Shown here in pieces: positions 1-6,700 of a stretch of DNA of 10,343 bases. Every line of letters begins with the position of its first letter. The stretch's first letter is position 1. Under the pieces are notes generated by a model. That model did no database searches, was not told the DNA's origin, and saw only the letters and a list, made by a program, of their open reading frames with translations. The position numbers and the translations under genes were made by a program. This DNA comes from Thermoflexia bacterium (GTDB lineage: Bacteria > Chloroflexota > Anaerolineae > B4-G1 > SLSP01), in assembly GCA_030605705.1 (NCBI GenBank), contig JAUWHU010000509.1, positions 1 to 10,343 of the forward strand. The letters run 5' to 3'.

Positions 1-590
1 CCATCATGCTGGATAACCGGGCACAGCACACCTACAGCCGCCGTGCTCTGAGCCGGTTGCTGGGCCTCGTCCCCCAGGAAGAATCCGCTCCCTTTGATTT
101 CAGCGTGCTGGAGTACGTGCTGCTGGGCCGCGCACCACATCTGGGTATGTTGGAGACACCCGGGGACAAAGATTACCACGTGGCGCTAGAAGCGCTCGAG
201 GCAGTAGGGCAGCTCTCCTTACGGGAACGCTCAGTGATGTCGTTGAGCGGCGGGGAAAGCCAGCTGGTGACACTGGCCCGTGCCCTGGCCCAGAAATCCC
301 GGATTCTACTCCTGGACGAGCCGACTTCACATCTGGACCTCGGCAACCGCAGCCACATCCTGCAGGTGATGCGCGACCTGGCTGACGCCGGCGTCACCGT
401 CATCTTCACGACCCACGACCCCAATGCCGCCTCCGCCGTGGCCGACGATGTCATCCTGGTGCGAGAAGGGTCGCTGCTGGCCAGCGGGCGGATGGCAACG
501 GTGCTCAATACCGAGAATCTCACGGCGACTTATGATGTGCCGGTGGAAGTCATCACCGTCCGTGGTCGGCCCCTGGTAATTGACTACTGA
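1..590 (+). CDS. ABC transporter ATP-binding protein, iron-complex/cobalamin uptake type (5' partial)
   Basis: Energises an inner-membrane importer by ATP hydrolysis; the permease and binding protein presumably lie upstream, outside the window. The frame is open to the left edge, so the ATG at position 6 is probably an internal methionine. Numbering from it, the Q-loop glutamine is Q24 (LVPQE), the signature is LSGGE at 80-84, Walker B with catalytic Glu is ILLLDEPTSHLD at 100-111, and the switch histidine is H137 (TTHDP). Walker A is absent because roughly 60-70 N-terminal residues are missing compared with the usual 255-270. The stretch PFDFSVLEYVLLGRAPHLG after the Q-loop is typical of the FecE/BtuD/HmuV group, which imports ferric siderophores, haem or cobalamin; the substrate cannot be told from this subunit. 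Normal stop at 588-590, converging on the ROK gene. Confidence 0.93.
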   Translation, partial: IMLDNRAQHTYSRRALSRLLGLVPQEESAPFDFSVLEYVLLGRAPHLGMLETPGDKDYHVALEALEAVGQLSLRERSVMSLSGGESQLVTLARALAQKSRILLLDEPTSHLDLGNRSHILQVMRDLADAGVTVIFTTHDPNAASAVADDVILVREGSLLASGRMATVLNTENLTATYDVPVEVITVRGRPLVIDY

Positions 591-593
591 CTG

Positions 594-631
594 GTGACGG
601 GGTGCGCCCCTACGTTGCACATTTTCGTCAC
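594..631. terminator. Candidate bidirectional terminator / dyad between convergent genes
   Basis: The ABC and ROK genes end tail to tail with 37 nt between them. The gap and the last bases of the ROK gene hold nested inverted repeats: GTGACG (594-599) with CGTCAC (626-631), GTGC (602-605) with GCAC (617-620), and a competing GGGG-TGCG-CCCC hairpin at 599-610. A short T run (622-625) follows on the plus strand. Stems are short and no long U tract is present, so terminator activity is only inferred from position and symmetry. Confidence 0.3.
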
Positions 632-1587
632 AGATCCAGCTCCATCATCACCAACGCCAGCGCGCCCCAGAGACCGACGTCTTCCCACAAGGCCGCGGGC
701 ACGATGCGCGTCTGTTCCCGGTAGTTATCCGGCGCCAGGAGCGCCACCGCCTCCTGAATCTGCGCCAGGAACGCATCTCCCGCCCGGAACACACCGCCAC
801 CGAGCACGAAGAGCTCCGGGTTCAACAAATACATCAAATTGACCAACGCTGTAGCGATATACCCCCCGGCCTCGGCAAAAATAGCCTGCGCCAGGGAATC
901 CCCCTGCTGCACGGCGATGCCCACCTCTTGCGCTGTAATCTGCGCAAGCTCGCCATCCACCAACGTGCGTAACAGTGAATCCTCCCCCCGCTCCAGGCGT
1001 TCTTGCGCTCGCCGCGCGATGGCAGTACCCGAAGCCAATGCCTCCAGACAGCCACGCCGGCCACAATGGCAACGCGGCCCATGCACATCGAGTGTCATGT
1101 GACCAAGCTCTGCCCCCCTGCCGTGGCCGCCGGTGAAGAGGGTGTCATTTAGAATCATCCCCCCGCCGATGCCGTCGCCGATCGCCAGGTAAACCATGTT
1201 GGAGACCCCGCGCCCGGCGCCGAAACGGTGTTCGGCCAAAGCCGCGAGGTGCGCGTCATTCCCCATAAAGACCGGCACGTGAAAGGCATCCAATAGATTG
1301 TCGCGCAGCGGCACATCCACCCAGCCGGAGAGATTCGATGCCCTGAGCACTACTCCCCGCTTGTAATCCAGGATGCCCGGCAATCCGATGCCAATCCCCG
1401 CCACCGGTATCTCCGGCGGCCAGACCTGGCGGATCACAGATTTGAGGCGCTGGCACACCGATGCCAGGCTCTCCTGCGCGCCGGTGGGCATACCTACCCG
1501 CGCTTCCAACACGCCATCTACTGTGTAGCGCGCCGCCCGAATCTGTGTCCCGCCCAAGTCCACCGCAATGCACCGCAAAGATCGCAT
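628..1587 (-). CDS. ROK-family sugar kinase (glucokinase-like)
   Basis: Predicted cytosolic ATP-dependent hexose kinase, 319 aa, the usual size for single-domain ROK enzymes. The N-terminal phosphate-binding loop is VDLGGTQIRAA (residues 9-19). The catalytic Asp is D111 in GNDAH. A second nucleotide-binding loop reads GDGIGGG near 137-143. The ROK zinc site is complete: H163 (ELGH) plus C173, C175 and C180 in CHCGRRGC, followed by LEALASG. There is no N-terminal helix-turn-helix, which argues against a NagC/XylR-type repressor. The start at 1587 is chosen because GGAGG lies 5 nt upstream and the protein then begins directly before the beta strand leading to the P-loop; upstream ATGs at 1632 and 1635 add 15-16 residues without family character. 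Glucose is a likely substrate, but ROK kinases also act on N-acetylglucosamine, mannose, allose and fructose. It is divergent from the PHP gene. Confidence 0.92.
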   Translation of the reverse strand: MRSLRCIAVDLGGTQIRAARYTVDGVLEARVGMPTGAQESLASVCQRLKSVIRQVWPPEIPVAGIGIGLPGILDYKRGVVLRASNLSGWVDVPLRDNLLDAFHVPVFMGNDAHLAALAEHRFGAGRGVSNMVYLAIGDGIGGGMILNDTLFTGGHGRGAELGHMTLDVHGPRCHCGRRGCLEALASGTAIARRAQERLERGEDSLLRTLVDGELAQITAQEVGIAVQQGDSLAQAIFAEAGGYIATALVNLMYLLNPELFVLGGGVFRAGDAFLAQIQEAVALLAPDNYREQTRIVPAALWEDVGLWGALALVMMELDL

Positions 1588-1592
1588 ACTTA

Positions 1593-1597
1593 CCTCC
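1593..1597 (-). promoter_or_regulatory. Ribosome binding site of ROK kinase
   Basis: GGAGG on the minus strand, 5 nt before the ATG at 1585-1587. It decides the start codon against the in-frame ATGs farther upstream. Confidence 0.75.
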
Positions 1598-1684
1598 ACT
1601 ACAATGTCAATTCCAAAAAATGCTGCTTCCATCATAGATTACCACAAAGTAGAAAAAATTACAAGCTGGACGGATTCTTCCTGG

Positions 1685-1708
1685 ACTTTTACGCACTGTG
1701 GTAAAAGT
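1685..1708. promoter_or_regulatory. Operator-like dyad ACTTTTAC-N8-GTAAAAGT
   Basis: A perfect inverted repeat with two 8-bp arms (1685-1692 and 1701-1708) and an 8-nt spacer, midway between two divergent start codons. The symmetry, arm length and position are typical of a dimeric regulator site. It lies about 100 nt upstream of the ROK start and about 200 nt upstream of the PHP start. No regulator gene is in the window, so the protein is unknown. The arms are T/A-rich with no following U tract, which makes a terminator less likely. Confidence 0.45.
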
Positions 1709-1874
1709 GACACATCTGTTCCCAAAAGCTCTAAAAGCCCTCCGTCCCCGGGGGCGGGTTGACGAGAAAACTTGCCCAGGGGACGCCCCCGAGACGGGGG
1801 CTGGGAGCATTGTGGGTGTGACTTTTGCCCCAATGCATTTTTACGTTTGGCGCCTGACGTTTGCGCTCACCTGG

Positions 1875-1902
1875 TTGACAAATCCACCATTGGCATTAAG
1901 AT
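1875..1902 (+). promoter_or_regulatory. Candidate sigma-70 promoter of PHP gene
   Basis: A perfect -35 TTGACA at 1875-1880, a 16-bp spacer, and TAAGAT (4 of 6) at 1897-1902. Transcription would start near 1908-1910, essentially at the ATG at 1910, implying a leaderless or nearly leaderless mRNA. This would explain why GAGGGG sits too close to that ATG for a normal ribosome binding site. Weak -10; tentative. Confidence 0.35.
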
Positions 1903-1909
1903 TGAGGGG

Positions 1910-2971
1910 ATGGAAAATTACCGTGAGTACATTGGCAACCTCCACATGCACACCGTCTACTCCGACGGAACCGCTCGCCATGCCCAAATTGCCGAAGCGG
2001 CGGAAGCGGCCGGGCTGAACTTCATCATCACCACGGACCACAATGTCTGGGTAGAGGGCGTGGAGCGCTACTACGACCGCGTGCTGCTGCTGGTCGGTGA
2101 GGAAATCCACAACGTCCGGCGCCAGCCCCAGGCCAATCACTTGCTCGTCTACGGAGCCGAGCGGGAGCTGGCTCCATACGCCTTTGGCAGCCCCCAGACC
2201 CTGATCGCCAAAGTCCGCGAGTGTGGTGGATTCTGCTTCATCGCGCATCCCGTTGAGAAAAGCAGCCCCGTCAGATCTAATACCGCTGCCATCCCCTGGT
2301 CCGACTGGCCCGTTGAGGGCATCACCGGTCTGGAGATTTGGAATTATATGTCGGAATTCAAGGGATTGCTCTGGTCGCACCTGCCGGCGCTGGTGTACGC
2401 CTTCCTGCCGGCCTGGGGGATTCAAGGGCCATACAAGGCGACCCTGCGGCTATGGGATGAGCTTCTGCGCAAAGGGATGCGGTTAGCCGCTCTGGGCGGC
2501 GCCGATGCTCACGCGACGCCTTACCGCATGGGACCACTGCAGCGTGTGCTTTTCCCTTACGAGTATCTTTTCCGTTGCGTGAATACTCACGTCCTCACCG
2601 AGGGGCCGCTGACGGGGGAAGTGGCGCGGGATCGCGCCTTACTCTACGCTGCGCTGAAAAACGGCCGCACCTGGGTCGGCTACGACCTGCCCCACTCCAC
2701 GCGGGGCTTCCGCTTCGTGGCCCGCAGCGGAGCGGCGCGAGTTACAGTGGGTGAAGAACTCAAGCGGCTGGGAGCGGTGACGTTAGCCGTCACCTTGCCT
2801 GCGCCAGGGGAAATACGGCTCCTGCGAGACGGCAAGCTCATACAACGGGTCAAGGGGCGGGAGCTGAGTTACACCTCCGCCGATGCCGGCATCTACCGGG
2901 TTGAAGTCTACCGCCGCTTCCACGGCCGGCGGGTGGGCTGGATCTTCTCCAGTCCGATCTATATCCGTTAG
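1910..2971 (+). CDS. PHP-domain metal-dependent phosphoesterase with beta-rich C-terminal region
   Basis: 353 aa, predicted cytosolic metal-dependent phosphoesterase. PHP metal-ligand motifs appear in order: NLHMHTVYSDG (H12, H14, D19), ITTDHN (D43, H44), GEEIH (E65, H67), IAHP (H113), GLEIWNY (139-145), and GGADAH (D199, H201). This is the pattern of stand-alone PHP hydrolases related to YciV/TrpH rather than the DNA-polymerase-associated PHP domains. Residues 150-175 form a hydrophobic, Trp/Pro-rich insert. From about residue 265 the sequence turns beta-rich (VTLAVTLPAPGEIRLLRDG, then YTSADAGIYRVEVYRR near the end), like the Ig-like or beta-sandwich tail seen on some PHP proteins. The ATG at 1910 is chosen because the protein then starts nine residues before the first ligand motif; upstream codons lack family character. 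Substrate unknown: a nucleotide, oligonucleotide or phosphorylated sugar are all possible. It is divergent from the ROK kinase. Confidence 0.88.
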   Translation: MENYREYIGNLHMHTVYSDGTARHAQIAEAAEAAGLNFIITTDHNVWVEGVERYYDRVLLLVGEEIHNVRRQPQANHLLVYGAERELAPYAFGSPQTLIAKVRECGGFCFIAHPVEKSSPVRSNTAAIPWSDWPVEGITGLEIWNYMSEFKGLLWSHLPALVYAFLPAWGIQGPYKATLRLWDELLRKGMRLAALGGADAHATPYRMGPLQRVLFPYEYLFRCVNTHVLTEGPLTGEVARDRALLYAALKNGRTWVGYDLPHSTRGFRFVARSGAARVTVGEELKRLGAVTLAVTLPAPGEIRLLRDGKLIQRVKGRELSYTSADAGIYRVEVYRRFHGRRVGWIFSSPIYIR

Positions 2972-3023
2972 AGATACTCCGAAAATAAGTGGCTCTTTGG
3001 GAATTCGCGTGGTTGAGTCAAAA

Positions 3024-3120
3024 TTAACCACGGATTTCACGAATTAGCACGGAAAAAATAAAAAAATCAGTGCAATCTGTGCACAGTGTGGGCAGGCAGT
3101 GCCCACTAATCTGTGGTGAA
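3024..3120. repeat. Dispersed intergenic repeat, ACCACGGATT / AATCTGTGGT type
   Basis: The ends are inverted: TTAACCACGGATT (3024-3036) pairs with AATCTGTGGTGAA (3108-3120) at 11 of 13 positions. Inside the left arm, CACGGATT, CACGAATT and CACGGA recur about every 10 nt, then an A-rich run, then GTGCAATCTGTG and AATCTGTGG as the mirrored right arm. I recognise this wording as a common dispersed intergenic repeat of environmental bacteria (from memory, no search). The right arm is interrupted by about 26 nt holding a palindrome (3088-3106). Confidence 0.7.
3088..3106. repeat. Nested 19-nt palindromic element, copy 1
   Basis: GTGGGCAGGCAGTGCCCAC: 7-bp arms around a 5-nt centre (GGCAG). Positions 3089-3105 are the exact reverse complement of 10291-10307. 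It lies between AATCTGTG (3074-3081) and AATCTGTGGT (3108-3117), the last two units of the host repeat, so it looks like an insertion of about 26 nt (3082-3107, boundaries by eye). Confidence 0.75.
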
Positions 3121-3287
3121 AAATTTACGTCGCGTGGCACCCACCACGCCAAATCCCAAAGACCCAAATAAGTCAGTGATTGGGTGCAGATCTCCGAGTA
3201 CGAATCCAGAATCACGGGCTACAAGTTCCCAATCGCGTTTGAGGTTTCACGCTCGTCAAATAACCACTATCCAAACAATCAGGAACA

Positions 3288-3326
3288 AACTCAAAACGGC
3301 CAACTTAGCGTTGGCCGTTTTGAGTT
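3288..3326. terminator. Strong hairpin terminator of ferredoxin gene, likely bidirectional
   Basis: A perfect 17-bp inverted repeat, AACTCAAAACGGCCAAC (3288-3304) and its complement (3310-3326), with a 5-nt loop TTAGC. The GC core (CGGCCAAC) is flanked by AAAA on one side and TTTT on the other, so either strand gives a GC stem followed by a U run. It starts 21 nt after the ferredoxin stop codon and is also downstream of the PHP gene, though 317 nt away. It should end ferredoxin transcripts and any read-through from the kinase. Confidence 0.85.
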
Positions 3327-3346
3327 AAGACAATTCAATGGTAAGG

Positions 3347-3613
3347 TTAAATCAGATCCTTACCCGGCCCCAAAGTGTAGAAGTCGGCGTTCTTCTCGAC
3401 AGCGGCGACATATTCCTCAGGAAGATCGTCGTCGGCAAAAATCGCCTCGTTGGGGCACTCTGCCATACAAGCGCCACAATCAATGCAAGTATCAGGGTTG
3501 ATGTAGTAGGAGGGCCATTCGGCATCCCCCTCGACAAAGTAGATGGAGTCGGTGGGACAAACATCCACACAGTCACCGACACGCTCACAAAGATTGGTAA
3601 TCACATACGCCAT
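3347..3613 (-). CDS. Seven-cysteine bacterial ferredoxin, probable [3Fe-4S][4Fe-4S] type
   Basis: Small acidic cytosolic electron carrier, 88 aa. It has exactly seven cysteines: C9, C15, C19 (CERVGDCVDVCP) and C43, C46, C49, C53 (CIDCGACMAECP). By alignment to Azotobacter FdI-type ferredoxins, C9, C15 and C53 would bind a [3Fe-4S] cluster and C19, C43, C46 and C49 a [4Fe-4S] cluster; the second cysteine of a CxxCxxC motif is missing. The C9-C15 spacing is two residues shorter than in Azotobacter FdI. The tail after C53 is short (DDDLPEEYVAAVEKN...), without the long C-terminal extension of FdI. The start at 3613 is supported by AGGAGG 6 nt upstream; an ATG 48 nt farther upstream is in the same frame but lies before this site. 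The gene has its own promoter and terminator, so it is probably monocistronic. Its redox partners are unknown. Confidence 0.93.
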   Translation of the reverse strand: MAYVITNLCERVGDCVDVCPTDSIYFVEGDAEWPSYYINPDTCIDCGACMAECPNEAIFADDDLPEEYVAAVEKNADFYTLGPGKDLI

Positions 3614-3619
3614 AGTAAT

Positions 3620-3625
3620 CCTCCT
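3620..3625 (-). promoter_or_regulatory. Ribosome binding site of ferredoxin
   Basis: AGGAGG on the minus strand, 6 nt from the ATG at 3611-3613. It fixes the start over the upstream in-frame ATG at 3661. Confidence 0.85.
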
Positions 3626-3640
3626 GTTATCTGAGATGAT

Positions 3641-3650
3641 GAAGATCTTC
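3641..3650. promoter_or_regulatory. 10-bp perfect palindrome in ferredoxin leader
   Basis: GAAGATCTTC lies between the predicted transcription start (about 3675) and the ribosome binding site. It could be a small operator or occur by chance. A weak hairpin of four pairs (GGGC / GCCC at 3656-3668) lies beside it. Confidence 0.25.
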
Positions 3651-3681
3651 CAAACGGGCACAAAGCCCTTTTAACGCCCAC

Positions 3682-3710
3682 ATTGTACACCAGAGCAGAG
3701 GCATTGTCAA
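3682..3710 (-). promoter_or_regulatory. Near-consensus sigma-70 promoter of ferredoxin
   Basis: On the minus strand: TTGACA (3710-3705, 6 of 6), a 17-bp spacer, TACAAT (3687-3682, 5 of 6). The predicted start near 3675 leaves a leader of about 60 nt before the ATG. It sits in the 109-nt gap after the kinase stop codon, so the ferredoxin can be expressed strongly and independently of the kinase. Confidence 0.8.
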
Positions 3711-3722
3711 GAAAACCCGCGA

Positions 3723-6700
3723 CTACGTCCCCGTAAAAGATAACCGTCTCAACGCCGCTGCAACATCCTGCAGCAGATGCTCTTGATCAAAAAGAGCCTT
3801 CTGCAGGAGGGATTCAACCCCTTCATTGAGCAAGGCCTGCTCTTCTGCAGTGAGTTCCTTCGCCGTGACCACCACCACAGGGATCTGACGCGTCAATTCG
3901 TGCCCCTTCAAGTTTTCCAGGACGGCAAAGCCGTCTACTTCAGGCATCATCAAGTCAAGGACAACCAGATCCGGCGGTTGCTCAATGATCATGACGATGG
4001 CCTCGGCGCCTCCCGGAGCCTCCCGCACGATGTAGCCAGCATCCTCCAGGATCCGCCGCAGTAATTTACGGTCATCGGCATTGTCATCCACCACCAGAAC
4101 ATGAGACGTATCGCGCCCCTCAGAGAGCCGCTCCAGAGCGTCCAGTAAATCCTGCTCCAGGATCGGCTTGACCAGGTAATCCGCCACCCCCAGGCTCAAA
4201 CCTTTCTGCGTATCACTGACGATAGAACAAACGATGATGGGGATGTTGCGGGTCTCCGGATCCGATTTCAATTCCCTGATGACCTCCCACCCATTTTTGT
4301 CAGGCATGATGATGTCCAGCGTGATAGCATAGGGTTGGAGACGTTTGGCTTCCTCCACCACACGCTTGCCGTGGGTCAACCCCACTACCCGGTAGCCCTG
4401 CTTCTCCAAATAACGTCGGAAGAGGGTGATAACGCCTTCGTCGTCATCCACGGTCAGTACCGTAAGATTCTCATCAGCACGGGCCTGAGCTAGCACATCC
4501 TCAGGTCGTTGAGGGGCTGGTCCTTCGATGGGCAGGGCCACATAGAAAGTAGAACCTACGCCCATCTCGCTCTCAAACCAGATACGACCACCGTGCGCTT
4601 CCACAAACTTCTTGGTCACCGGCAATCCCAGGCCGGTACCACCGTAGTGCCGTGTGGATGAGGAATCCACCTGCTCGAATTCCCTGAAGACAGCGGAGTA
4701 GCTCTCAGACGGGATACCGACGCCGCTATCTTTCACCCCCACGACGACCTCCCGGTCATTGTAAGTGGCGAAGACCCGAATGAAGCCTATCTCCGTGAAC
4801 TTGGCCGCATTGCCCAACAGGTTCAGGATCACCTGGCGAATACGTCGCTCATCGCCCAGGATGACGGGGAGCTCCTCTGGAACATCCTGTTGCAATTCAA
4901 TGGGCTTGTCCTTCACCAGAGCTATCGAAGTGGCTAACGTTCCCTTGATCAGCTTCTTCAAGTCCACCGGCTCGAAGATAAACTCCATCTTACCCGCCTC
5001 AATCTTGGAGATATCCAAAATGTCGTTGATCAACCCCAACAGATGCCGGCCACTCTCGTAAATGGCTTCCAGGTCGGTCTTCTGAAACTCCGTGAGGGGA
5101 CCGTCAATCCCCTTGAGAATCACGCGAGAGAAACCGATGATGGAGTTCAACGGCGTGCGCAGCTCGTGGGACATGTTAGCCAGGAACTCGCTCTTCAGAC
5201 GGTCCACCTCTCTCAGTTGCTCGGCGACCTCTTGAGCGTCCTGGTAAAGAGTGGCATTGTCTAAGGCTACGCCGATGTTGACGGCGGCGCTGCGCATGAA
5301 GGTCATTTCATTATCGTCAATAGCCGCATGCCCAGCCTGTCGCCCCAGGACCATCACGCCATGCAGTGTATCACGAATCATCAGGGGTACCGCAAAGATT
5401 TCCTGCAAGGAGAGCGTGTCTACGAGGGGCTCAAACTTCACGGAATGGTAGGGAAATGCGGCAAACTCCCACAGGACGGGGCTACGCATGCTAATTGCCT
5501 CGCCGATTCCCGGCATTTCCGCCGGTCGCAGCGCCAGTTCCTCCTGGAGCAGCATCTGGGTGCCATCGTGACGGTAGATGATAGTTGGAGAAGCGCGTTT
5601 CCCATCCCACTGCCAGACCATCGTCGGCATTGAGAGACGCTCGGCAATGAGCCGGCTGACGTTGTGCAGAAGCTCCTCGGGGTTCAGACTGGCCGCCGCC
5701 GTCCCTATCACTTCATTCAAAAGCGCGCGCCGCGCGGCTTCCTGGCGGGTCGTCTGCAAGAGCAGGCGGTTCTCCAAAGCCACTGCCGCGCTCTGGATCA
5801 CCGTCTCGTAAAAGCGCAGTTCCTTCGGCGAAAATTCGTGCGGCTCCGTGGTGAAGATTTGCAACGTACCATAAATCTCATTTTGTACCCGCAATGGGAA
5901 CGCGGCCAGCCCTCGCAGGCCAATCTCACGATAAAGATGGCAGACGGCTTCCACCAGACGCGGGTCGTTTTCCACGTCCGCTGTGACACAACGCCCCTCC
6001 CGCCCGATGACTCCGCGTAGTTGTCGCCAGTATTCAAGAGGGTAAACTTTATTGCGCCGGCTCTCTGCAGCAGTGCGCATCCAATCATAGCTAATGCGAA
6101 GCGAATTCGGTGGTTCCAGCACCCCCGCCAGCACGTAATCGGGTTCAAGGCGACGGCTCAAGCCCTCAACCGTCGCCCGGAGAATGTCCTCTGCGTTCTG
6201 GGCTTCGCTGATGTGCTGGCCGATGTCGTAGAGAGTGGAAGTTTCCGCCAACGCCGTCGCGGTCTGCTCAAAAAGCAAGCGGTTCTCCAGGGTCAGTGCC
6301 AGCTGCTCACGCACGGCCTCGATGACTGCAATGTCATCTGATGACCAATCCCGCGCCCCCTCCATTTCCTCAAAGTTAAGCCAGCCGATGGCTTCACCGT
6401 GCAAGGTGATGGGCGCCAACAGTGTCGCCCCACCCTCTCCCTGTTGAGTCACGATCTCGCCCCGGGAGAGCGCGGGAATATTAGGAACCGCCGCCAGTGT
6501 TTCGAGGGGGGTCATCTGGCTGAGGTCATACGTGTAACCGACCACCTGCTGAGCTCCGGTGTACTCGGCCCACGCTTCCCCGGTCATCTGACGCTGCAAC
6601 TTCTGTAATTCTTCAAAACGGGACTGGGACTCGGTGAACAAGCGCGCATTGGCGATAGCATTCGCCAGCTGGTCCGCCATGGTCTGCAACACAACGATGT

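Larger units (their letters stand above)
1588..1909. other. Divergent intergenic region between ROK and PHP genes
   Basis: 322 nt without a credible gene. On the ROK side it is AT-rich and holds a possible minus-strand -10 (TATGAT, complement of 1631-1636) without a convincing -35. The middle has an operator-like dyad (1685-1708), and TTACCACA at 1639-1646 is the reverse complement of TGTGGTAA at 1697-1704. The PHP side is GC-rich, with CCCCGGGG at 1746-1753 and a hairpin of six pairs at 1785-1801 (GCCCCC / GGGGGC, loop GAGAC). The PHP reading frame stays open back to a TTG at 1772, but the protein encoded there (MPRGRPRDGG...) looks non-biological. Confidence 0.6.
2972..3346. other. Noncoding region between PHP and ferredoxin genes
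   Basis: 375 nt between two convergent genes with no credible protein. It holds, in order: a dispersed repeat with a nested palindrome (3024-3120); about 165 nt of unassigned sequence in which GATTGGG (near 3178) faces CCCAATC (near 3228) as an imperfectly placed inverted pair; and the strong hairpin at 3288-3326. The unassigned part has no recognisable RNA-gene fold by eye. Confidence 0.6.

Noticed and set aside
1588..1635. Longer ROK protein from ATGs at 1632 or 1635.
   Set aside because: The GGAGG at 1593-1597 is well placed for the ATG at 1587 and would be internal to the coding sequence otherwise.
1772..1909. N-terminal extension of the PHP protein from a TTG at 1772.
   Set aside because: No ribosome binding site, low-complexity Arg/Gly start, and it crosses a GC hairpin and the candidate promoter; the conserved domain starts right after the ATG at 1910.
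3121..3287. Possible small RNA or degraded gene between the dispersed repeat and the terminator hairpin.
   Set aside because: No promoter, no start with ribosome binding site and no convincing fold by eye; the GATTGGG / CCCAATC pair alone is too weak.
3614..3661. Longer ferredoxin from the ATG at 3661.
   Set aside because: AGGAGG at 3620-3625 and homologues starting MAYVIT support 3613.
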